A stretch of 64,000 nucleotides of DNA from Campylobacter sp. TTU_617. Lineage in GTDB: Bacteria > Campylobacterota > Campylobacteria > Campylobacterales > Campylobacteraceae. The DNA is taken from positions 1 through 64,000 of the forward strand of contig NZ_JAENKV010000001.1 in assembly GCF_016599045.1 (NCBI RefSeq). Reading direction: 5' to 3'. The first letter of the stretch is position 1; each line of letters starts with the position of its first letter. The notes beneath the pieces were generated by a model. The model was not told the origin of the DNA, searched no databases, and saw nothing but the letters and a program-made list of their open reading frames with translations. This document shows positions 57,016-64,000 of this stretch, piece after piece. Made by a program: the position numbers and the translations under genes.

Positions 57016-57912
57016 ATGGATTTAACTTTATTTTTGCAACAACTTATTAATGGTTTAAGTTTAGGAAGTATGTATGCGCTTATTGCAGTAGGCTATACAA
57101 TGGTTTATGGTGTTTTACGACTTATTAATTTTGCCCACGGGGATATTATGATGGTAGGTGCTTATATAGCACTTTTTAGTATATTAAATTTTCAAATTCC
57201 TTTTTTAGGGGCTTTATTTTTAGCAATGATTTTTGCTGCGTGTGTAGGTATTGCAACTGATAAGGTAGCTTATAAGCCTTTAAGAAATGCTCCAAAGATT
57301 TCATTACTTATAACAGCAATTGGTATAAGCTTTCTTTTGCAAAATCTTTTTAATATGTTCTTTACTTCAACTCCAAAAGCATTTCCAGTCCCGAGTATTT
57401 TTGAAGAAAATATTGTTTTTTTTAATATTAGCATTACTTTTGGAAGCTTACTTGTCCCTATAATAACATTTGTTATTTTACTTATTCTTCTTTTTATTTT
57501 ACACAAAAGTAAATATGGTATTGCTATAAGAGCTTTAGCTTTTGATATTCAAACCGTAAATTTAATGGGAATTAATGCAAATCGTATTATTGCAATTGTT
57601 TTTGCATTAGGTTCTTCTTTAGCAGCTGTTGGAGGAGTATTTTGGGCTACAACATATTATTCAATTGAACCTAGCATGGGAACTCTAATAGGTCTTAAAG
57701 CTTTTGCAGCTGCTGTATTAGGTGGTATTGGATCAGTTGTTGGTGCCGTACTTGGAGGACTTATTATAGGGCTTACTGAGGTAATAGTTGTAGCTTTTTT
57801 TCCAGATCTTTCTGGCTTTAAAGATGCCTTTGCTTTTATTTTTTTGGTTTTTATTTTGATTTTTAAACCAACAGGAATTTTAGGCATTAATTTTGAAAAA
57901 AGTAGGTTTTAA
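57016..57912 (+). CDS. livH: Branched-chain amino acid permease LivH
   Basis: LivH is one of two inner-membrane permeases of the LIV importer. It has 298 residues and about eight membrane helices. The family signature LINFAHGDIMMVGAY lies near residue 37, and the Gly-rich AAVLGGIGSVVGAVLGGLI near residue 234. The livM gene starts one base after its stop. Confidence 0.95.
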   Translation: MDLTLFLQQLINGLSLGSMYALIAVGYTMVYGVLRLINFAHGDIMMVGAYIALFSILNFQIPFLGALFLAMIFAACVGIATDKVAYKPLRNAPKISLLITAIGISFLLQNLFNMFFTSTPKAFPVPSIFEENIVFFNISITFGSLLVPIITFVILLILLFILHKSKYGIAIRALAFDIQTVNLMGINANRIIAIVFALGSSLAAVGGVFWATTYYSIEPSMGTLIGLKAFAAAVLGGIGSVVGAVLGGLIIGLTEVIVVAFFPDLSGFKDAFAFIFLVFILIFKPTGILGINFEKSRF

Positions 57913-57913
57913 T

Positions 57914-58954
57914 ATGAGTAAGACTAAAAATTTGCATATATTATTTTTAATTATCTCAATTTTATTTATATTTTTATCTCCACAAATTTTTAATGATTAT
58001 GGAATGAATATTATTAATCAAATTGCTATTTTTATTATTTTTGCAGTAAGTTATAATCTTATTAATGGTGTAACAGGACAATTTTCTCTTGAGCCTAATG
58101 GCTTTGTAGCTATAGGTGCTTATGTGACTGCTTTAATGCTTTTAAGTGCTGAAGCTAAAAATGAACAATTTTTTCTTGATGGACCTAATTCTTTTATTTT
58201 AATGATGCATACAAATTATTTTATTGTTGCTTTATTACTTTCTGGAATTTGTGCTTGTTTATTATCTTTGATTCTTTCTTTTGCCGTTTTTAGAGTAAGA
58301 GGAGATTACTTAGCAATTGTAACTTTGGGTTTTGGTATTATTATTAAATTATTAGCACTAAATTTTTATTCAATAACAAATGGATCGCGTGGTTTTATTG
58401 ATATACCGCAATTTTCAAATATTTTTTGGACAGGTTCTATTGCGATTATTTCAGTTATTTTAATTTTAAATATAGTTTATTCTAAATATGGAAGAGCTAT
58501 GAAAGCCATTAGAGATGATGAAGATGCGGCTAGTGCAATGGGAATTAATACCTTTTGGATTAAAACCTTAGCTTTTGGAACTTCAGCATTTTTAGAAGGT
58601 GTCGGAGGAGGTTTATTAGTTTGTTTGCTTACAACTTTAACTCCAGATCAATTTGATTTTTTATTTACTTTTCAACTTTTAATTATTATAGTTTTAGGAG
58701 GACTTGGTTCTACAACAGGAGCTATAATAGGTGCTATATTAGTAATCGGAGGAAGTGAGTGGCTTAGATTTTTGGATGAAAGTATGAATATTTTTGGCTA
58801 TCAAATTGACGCTATGCCGGGTTTTAGAATGGTAGTTTTTTCTCTTATTTTAATTTTAGTAATGCTTTTTGCTAGAAAAGGTATTATGGGGAATAAAGAG
58901 TTAATTGATATTTTATTTTCACTAAAAAAATATCAAAGAAGGAGAAAGAAGTGA
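57914..58954 (+). CDS. livM: Branched-chain amino acid permease LivM
   Basis: LivM is the second LIV permease, pairing with LivH. From ATG 57914 it has 346 residues and about nine membrane helices. The motif NGVTGQFSLEPNGFVAIGAY corresponds to the LivM GQxSLG element, here with Glu-Pro in place of Gly-His. Later segments VRGDYLAIVTLGFG and VLGGLGSTTGAIIGA are family hallmarks. An in-frame TTG at 57893 lies inside livH with no ribosome site and is not preferred. It ends overlapping livG (GTGA). Confidence 0.95.
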   Translation: MSKTKNLHILFLIISILFIFLSPQIFNDYGMNIINQIAIFIIFAVSYNLINGVTGQFSLEPNGFVAIGAYVTALMLLSAEAKNEQFFLDGPNSFILMMHTNYFIVALLLSGICACLLSLILSFAVFRVRGDYLAIVTLGFGIIIKLLALNFYSITNGSRGFIDIPQFSNIFWTGSIAIISVILILNIVYSKYGRAMKAIRDDEDAASAMGINTFWIKTLAFGTSAFLEGVGGGLLVCLLTTLTPDQFDFLFTFQLLIIIVLGGLGSTTGAIIGAILVIGGSEWLRFLDESMNIFGYQIDAMPGFRMVVFSLILILVMLFARKGIMGNKELIDILFSLKKYQRRRKK

Positions 58955-59721
58955 TTTTAGAATTAAAACAAATTTCTAAAAATTTTGGCGGTGTTCAAGC
59001 TATCAATGAAACTTCTTTTAAACTTAAAGAGGGTGAAATTTTTGCTCTAATTGGTCCTAATGGGGCAGGAAAAACAACTTTATTTAATATAATTACAGGA
59101 AATTATAAACCAACAAGTGGTGAAGTTTATTTTAACGGGCAAAGAATTGATACATTAAAACCTTACAAAATAGTACATTTAGGTATTGCAAGAACCTTTC
59201 AAAATATAAGACTTTTTTCAAGTATGAGTGTGCTTGAAAATGTTTTAATAGGCTTTAATCATAAAATGAAATACAATATTTTAGAAGCTTTTTTGCATAT
59301 TGGAAGATTTAAAAAAGTAGAAAAAGAATTTAAAAATAAAGCTTATAAAATCTTAGAAGAGCTTGGAATTGAAAAATTAGCAGAAGAAAAAGCTACTAAT
59401 TTAAGTTATGGACAACAAAGAAAAGTTGAAATTGCAAGAGCTATGGCAACTGAACCAAAATTACTTTTACTTGATGAACCTGTTGCAGGAATGAATGGAT
59501 CAGAAAGTGATGATTTAGCAGAGGTTATTTTTAAGCTTAGAAATGAGCATAAAATTAGCGTTTTATTAATAGAACATGATATGAAATTTGTTAATAAGCT
59601 TTGTGATAGAGTTTTGGTTCTTGATTATGGAAAAACTATTTTTGAAGGAAAACTAAATGATGCTGTTAATCATAAAGAAGTTATTGCTGCATATTTAGGA
59701 GATTTTGATGTTAGTAGTTAA
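58951..59721 (+). CDS. livG: Branched-chain amino acid ABC ATPase LivG
   Basis: LivG is the first ATPase of the LIV importer. It has 256 residues: Walker A GPNGAGKTT, signature LSYGQQRKVEIARAM, Walker B LLLDEPVAGMN, H-loop LIEHDMKFV. The C-terminal extension (NHKEVIAAYLGD) is characteristic of LivG-type ATPases. The start is GTG 58951, with AAGGAGAAAGA upstream, overlapping the livM stop. It overlaps livF at its end. Confidence 0.96.
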   Translation: MILELKQISKNFGGVQAINETSFKLKEGEIFALIGPNGAGKTTLFNIITGNYKPTSGEVYFNGQRIDTLKPYKIVHLGIARTFQNIRLFSSMSVLENVLIGFNHKMKYNILEAFLHIGRFKKVEKEFKNKAYKILEELGIEKLAEEKATNLSYGQQRKVEIARAMATEPKLLLLDEPVAGMNGSESDDLAEVIFKLRNEHKISVLLIEHDMKFVNKLCDRVLVLDYGKTIFEGKLNDAVNHKEVIAAYLGDFDVSS

Positions 59722-60403
59722 AGATTTACACGTTTACTATGGCTTAATTGAAGCGGTAAAAGGAATTGATTTTAAAGTCGAAACAGGTCATATTGTTTCT
59801 TTAATAGGTTCCAATGGTGCCGGTAAAACTTCTACTTTAAATGCCTTACTCAATTCTGTAAAAAAAACGGGAGAGGTTAATTTTTTAGGATACGAAACTT
59901 CAAGACACCTAACATATACTTTAGTTCAAAAAGGAATAGCCTTAGTTCCAGAAGGTAGAAGAGTTTTTATTAATCTTAGTGTAGAAGAAAATTTAAAAAT
60001 AGGGGCTTTTAATAATGCTGAAAATTATGAACACTTAAGAGAACAAATGTATAGACTTTTTCCAAGACTTGCTAATAAAAAAAATACATTAGCTGGAAAT
60101 TTAAGCGGTGGAGAAGCTCAAATGCTAGCCATTTCAAGAGCTTTAATGAGCGAACCTAAACTTTTAATGCTAGATGAACCTTCTTTAGGCCTTGCACCTA
60201 AAATAGTAGCAGAAGTTTTTGATATTATTGTTCGCTTAAAGCAAGAAGGGATTACCATACTTTTAGTAGAACAAAATGCTTATTCTGCTTTAAAAATTAG
60301 TGATTATGCTTATGTTTTAGAAAATGGATACATAGCTATGCAAGGAATTGCGAAAGATTTAATTGGCAATGATGAAATTCGTAAGAAATATTTGGGACTC
60401 TAA
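59708..60403 (+). CDS. livF: Branched-chain amino acid ABC ATPase LivF
   Basis: LivF is the second ATPase of the LIV importer. It has 231 residues: Walker A GSNGAGKTS, the LivF-type VPEGRRVFINLSVEENL, signature LSGGEAQMLAISRAL, Walker B LMLDEPSLGLAP, H-loop LVEQN. ATG 59708 lies within the livG end, and the preceding TTG at 59705 is an alternative start. The ccsBA gene follows by eight bases. Confidence 0.96.
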   Translation: MLVVKDLHVYYGLIEAVKGIDFKVETGHIVSLIGSNGAGKTSTLNALLNSVKKTGEVNFLGYETSRHLTYTLVQKGIALVPEGRRVFINLSVEENLKIGAFNNAENYEHLREQMYRLFPRLANKKNTLAGNLSGGEAQMLAISRALMSEPKLLMLDEPSLGLAPKIVAEVFDIIVRLKQEGITILLVEQNAYSALKISDYAYVLENGYIAMQGIAKDLIGNDEIRKKYLGL

Positions 60404-60411
60404 GGATAAAA

Positions 60412-63400
60412 ATGAAAAATATTATTAAAAGCATTGGAGATTTAAAAATTTCTATTTTACTTTTTTTACTTTTTGCACTTTTTTGTGCTTTGGCAACTTT
60501 TATCGAAAGTTCTTATGGTACTCCAACTGCTTGGGCTATGATTTATGGAACATTTTGGTTTGGTTTAATTCAGTTTTTATTAGGGATTAATTTATTTTGT
60601 GGAATGTTAAGATATAAAATGTTTCAAATTAAAAAATTGCCTTTAATGATATTTCATTTTTCTTTTTTATTTATTTTAATAGGTTCTATTATGACAAGAT
60701 ATGGTGGTTTTGAGGGTTTACTTCATATTAGAGAAAATGATTCAAACTCTTATATTGAAAGCTCTAAATCTTTTATCAAATTTTCAGCACTTAAAAATCA
60801 ACAAATCTATGGAGTAGCATCTGATAAAGATATAGCTGTTTTACCTTTTGCTAATTCTTTAAAACTTGAACTAAATATTGATAACAACAAAGCAATTTTA
60901 CAATATAAAGACCTTATCTTAAATGCTAAAGTTTCTTATATAGAAGATTTAAATTCTTCTAATGCTTTATTAATCTTAATGCTTGCTAAAAATGGACAAA
61001 ATCAAGAAATTAAATTAAAGCAAAATGAAATTAAAAATATAGATGGTATTAATTTTTCTTTTATGAATGATGAAGTTAAAGCTCCTTTTGTTAAAATTAA
61101 TAAAAATTTAGAATTAATTTCAAGCCAAAGATTGAATTTTTTAAGTATGCAAGATGGAGTTAATTCTCATCTTGAAATAGGTTCTAAAGTAAATGCTAAA
61201 GAAAAAAGGCTTTATGAAATTAATGATTTAAGTTTTGTTATAAAATTTGCTTCTTTACATGCTAAAGAAATTATAACTGGAGATAATAGACCACAAGATG
61301 AGAGTTTTTTGATTTGGTTTAAAAATATCTGGCTTGAAATTTTTAGGACTTTAATTATTTCTTGGTTTGGAGAACCTTATAATTGGAAAGCATCGTGGTT
61401 AGAAAATTTAAAACCTTTTGCTATGAGCACTCAATATCAACCACTAACTTTAAATGGTAATAATGCTTTAAAATTTGAACTTTCATATCAGGGTAAAAAA
61501 CAAGAATTTTATATTTTTCAATATGATAAACCAAAAGTTATTGAGCTTAATGGACAAAAATTCTTTATTTCTTGGACAACTTCTTTTCAAGAATTACCTT
61601 TTTCAATTTATTTAAATGATTTTATAATTGAACGATACCCAGGTTCAATGTCTCCGGCTTCTTATGCAAGTGAAATTAGACTCGAAGATAAAAATGCAAG
61701 TTTTGATTATAGGGTTTTTATGAATAATGTTTTAGATTATAAAGGCTATAGATTTTATCAAAGTTCATATGATCAAGATGAAAAAGGAACCATACTTTCA
61801 GTCAATAAAGATCCAGGAAAAATTCCAACTTATATTGGATATTTTTTATTATGTCTTGGTATGTTTTTAAATTTTTTAAATCCACACTCAAGATTTAGAG
61901 TTTTAGCAAAACTTATCAATCAAGATGCTCTTAAAAATTCTGTAAAAATTTTATTATTTGCTTTTTTATTTTTAGGTATTAATAAATTACAAGCTTTTGA
62001 AAATAATACAAGTAATAATATACCAATAATTAATAAGGATCATGCTAAAAAATTAAGTCATCTTATAGTTCAAAAGCCTAGCGGGAGAATGGTTCCATTT
62101 GATACCTTAGCTAAAGAAGTTTTAGAAAAAATTTATAAAAAAACAAGTTACAAAAATCAAGATGCAAGTGCTATAATGCTTTCTATGCTTATAGATGTAC
62201 AATCTTGGGCAAAAGAGCCGATTATAATTATGCCTAAAAATAAAGCAATTAATGAAGAAATCTCTAAAATTTTAAATATTCCTAGTAAACCTTATATCAG
62301 CTATATAGATTTTTTTACTAAAGATAACAATTATGCTCTTTTAAAATATGTTGAAAATGCAAATCGCAAAAATCCAAATACTAGAGGAGTTTTAGATAAA
62401 GAGATTATTAAACTTGATGAAAGAGCAAATATTGTAAATTTAATTTTTAGTGGAGAATTGTTTAAATTTATTCCTATTCAAAATGATAAAAATAACACTT
62501 GGCTTGCACCTTTCTCAGCTATGCAATTTACTAAAGGAGAAGAAAATTTAATTGTTGTAAATTTAATAAAAAATTATTTTTTATCTGTGGAAAATAGCAT
62601 TAAAACAAATGATTGGTCCAAAGCAGATGAAGCATTAGAATTAATTGAAAAGTATCAAGAAAAATTTGGTAGCAATGTTATACCAAACAAGACTAAAATC
62701 TCAATAGAAATTTTTACAAACCATTTACAATTATTTGTAAAATTAATCCCTGTATATTTACTAGCAGGTCTTTTACTTTTGATTTTGGTTTTAACTAAAA
62801 TGCTAAATTCTAATATTAAAATTAATTTAATATTTAAAATTGTATATATTTTAAATATTATTGTTTTTATTGTTCATAGTATAGGATTATGTTTAAGGGC
62901 TTATTTAGCAGATCATGCTCCTTGGAGTAATGCCTATGAAAGTATGGTTTATATATCTTGGGCTTTAGCATTATCTGGAATTTTCTTTTCTAAAAAAAGC
63001 CCTATAGCCCTTTCTTTAACTTCTATTTTAGCGGGTATAGTCCTTTTTGTAGCACATTTAAGTGAAATGGATCCTCAAATTACAAATTTAGTGCCAGTAT
63101 TAAATTCTTATTGGCTTACAATTCATGTTTCTGTTATTACAGCAAGTTATGGATTTTTAGGACTTTGTGCTTTACTTGCTATTTTTGTCTTGATTTTAAT
63201 GTGTTTCCTTAAAAATAAAGGTAAATATAATGCAAATATCTTAAGAAATATTACAGAAGCAACAAGAATTAATGAAATGGCAATGATTTTAGGACTTTGC
63301 TTACTAACTGCTGGAAATTTTTTAGGCGCTGTTTGGGCTAATGAAAGTTGGGGGAGATATTGGAGTTGGGATTCCAAAGAAACTTGGGCATTAGTGAGTA

Positions 63401-63660
63401 TATTAGTTTATGCAGCTATACTACACATTAGAATGATTCCAAAATTATGCAATCAATATGTCTTTGCAGTCAGCTCAATGTTTGCTTATTGGGTAATCAT
63501 TATGACATATTTTGGAGTTAATTATTTTCTAGTCGGTATGCACTCTTACGCTGCTGGAGAAGCTGTACAAATCCCAAGTTATGTTTATTGGGGATTTTTT
63601 ACAATGATAATTTTAAGCTTACTGGCCTATAGAAAACGTCATTTTATTAGTAAATTATAA
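60412..63660 (+). CDS. ccsBA: Fused cytochrome c synthetase CcsBA (ResB-ResC)
   Basis: This System II enzyme carries haem across the inner membrane and attaches it to CXXCH motifs. It is a 1082-residue fusion. A ResB/CcsB part comes first (1-about 530), with membrane helices near 13-100 and a large periplasmic domain. A CcsA part with several helices (about 760-1075) follows. The haem-binding WWD region reads WGRYWSWDSKETWALVS near residue 983. Such fusions are typical of epsilonproteobacteria. It follows livF by eight bases, as in C. jejuni (Cj1014c-Cj1013c), and would mature the cytochrome at 54320-54745 among others. Confidence 0.95.
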   Translation: MKNIIKSIGDLKISILLFLLFALFCALATFIESSYGTPTAWAMIYGTFWFGLIQFLLGINLFCGMLRYKMFQIKKLPLMIFHFSFLFILIGSIMTRYGGFEGLLHIRENDSNSYIESSKSFIKFSALKNQQIYGVASDKDIAVLPFANSLKLELNIDNNKAILQYKDLILNAKVSYIEDLNSSNALLILMLAKNGQNQEIKLKQNEIKNIDGINFSFMNDEVKAPFVKINKNLELISSQRLNFLSMQDGVNSHLEIGSKVNAKEKRLYEINDLSFVIKFASLHAKEIITGDNRPQDESFLIWFKNIWLEIFRTLIISWFGEPYNWKASWLENLKPFAMSTQYQPLTLNGNNALKFELSYQGKKQEFYIFQYDKPKVIELNGQKFFISWTTSFQELPFSIYLNDFIIERYPGSMSPASYASEIRLEDKNASFDYRVFMNNVLDYKGYRFYQSSYDQDEKGTILSVNKDPGKIPTYIGYFLLCLGMFLNFLNPHSRFRVLAKLINQDALKNSVKILLFAFLFLGINKLQAFENNTSNNIPIINKDHAKKLSHLIVQKPSGRMVPFDTLAKEVLEKIYKKTSYKNQDASAIMLSMLIDVQSWAKEPIIIMPKNKAINEEISKILNIPSKPYISYIDFFTKDNNYALLKYVENANRKNPNTRGVLDKEIIKLDERANIVNLIFSGELFKFIPIQNDKNNTWLAPFSAMQFTKGEENLIVVNLIKNYFLSVENSIKTNDWSKADEALELIEKYQEKFGSNVIPNKTKISIEIFTNHLQLFVKLIPVYLLAGLLLLILVLTKMLNSNIKINLIFKIVYILNIIVFIVHSIGLCLRAYLADHAPWSNAYESMVYISWALALSGIFFSKKSPIALSLTSILAGIVLFVAHLSEMDPQITNLVPVLNSYWLTIHVSVITASYGFLGLCALLAIFVLILMCFLKNKGKYNANILRNITEATRINEMAMILGLCLLTAGNFLGAVWANESWGRYWSWDSKETWALVSILVYAAILHIRMIPKLCNQYVFAVSSMFAYWVIIMTYFGVNYFLVGMHSYAAGEAVQIPSYVYWGFFTMIILSLLAYRKRHFISKL

Positions 63661-64000
63661 TGCATCAAGTATTTTTTATTATTTTAGTAGCAGCTATTTT
63701 ACTTTCAATTTTTTTAAGTATAATAGCTTATCTTATTATTAATGATGGTAAAAAAAGTGAAAAAACTAAAATAAAAAATGATAATTCTAATAAAAAAACT
63801 AAAATATTTAATACAGATTTAGACAAAATGATAACAACTGCTAAAGATACTTCTTTAACAGATCAAGAGCTAAAAAACCTTGCTCAATTATTTATAAGCA
63901 CACATAAACTTGGTAGCAAACAATCAAAAGAGTTAGATGAGACAACAAAAAAGAAATTAGAATTTATTACTGCTCTTAGTTCTAATGATAATGCAAGCCC
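63661..64000 (+). CDS. Membrane-anchored protein, partial (runs off the window)
   Basis: The ATG directly follows the ccsBA stop (TAAATG), and the frame is open to the end of the window (113 codons). One N-terminal membrane helix (about 3-27) is followed by a Lys/Asn-rich cytosolic or periplasmic linker and a helical segment, LTDQELKNLAQLFISTHKLG. It is in the position of C. jejuni Cj1012c. No function can be read from the visible part. Confidence 0.75.

Overview
The window looks like chromosomal DNA of a Campylobacter, probably a close relative of the C. lari/C. jejuni group. It is very AT-rich, and it carries recognisably Campylobacter gene sets: groESL behind a CIRCE operator, dccRS, mapA-ctsW-gyrA-flgP-flgQ-flgR-asd, the liv operon, a fused ccsBA, and cmeDEF. 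Species is not resolved from sequence reading alone. Statements about gene order in C. jejuni and H. pylori are from memory of those genomes, not from a search.

Layout. 1-5.8 kb: tRNA-Leu, flgL behind a sigma-54 promoter, and ftsK. 5.8-11.4 kb: groEL/groES (minus) diverge from an AsmA-like gene, riboflavin synthase, a PgeF-type purine nucleoside phosphorylase and a small unknown gene. 11.4-14.3 kb: dccS, dccR and a rhomboid protease gene form one minus-strand unit, divergent from a periplasmic PepSY-like gene behind an exact DccR-type repeat. 14.3-23.1 kb: a tightly overlapping minus-strand operon (TrkA-like protein, aroB, MscS channel, mtaB, FtsH-like ATPase with a degenerate protease site) diverges from tgt and a CorA-like transporter. 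23.1-26 kb: tRNA-Arg, two small genes, cca and purU. 26-29.4 kb: a lone beta-barrel protein, dnaB and lpxD.

29.4-46.2 kb is the accessory-rich part. cmeDEF (minus) lies directly downstream of a FhuA-type TonB receptor. Divergent from the receptor is a four-gene ferric-hydroxamate operon: fhuC, fhuD, a double-length fhuB and a cyclic-peptide-exporter-type ABC protein. A Fur-box-like site and an 18-bp palindrome lie in the divergent promoter region. The cassette sits between cmeD and lepA, which are neighbours in C. jejuni. On the other side of lepA, between lepA and mapA (also neighbours in C. jejuni), is a second insertion. It encodes a small four-helix membrane protein and a large protein with a Cys4 motif, a possible PD-(D/E)XK-like core and a glycine-zipper membrane domain. 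The large gene's reading frame lacks any ATG/GTG/TTG start for its first 185 codons. This pair is the best candidate for an undescribed system in the window.

46.2-64 kb: mapA, ctsW, gyrA (Ser at position 86), flgPQ behind a second sigma-54-type promoter, and flgR, the sigma-54 activator that would serve both flagellar promoters. Then come asd, a YqhA-family protein, a porin remnant, a cytochrome c, the branched-chain amino acid operon livJKHMGF (livJ and livK share a 303-bp identical 3' block), ccsBA and a truncated gene at the window edge.
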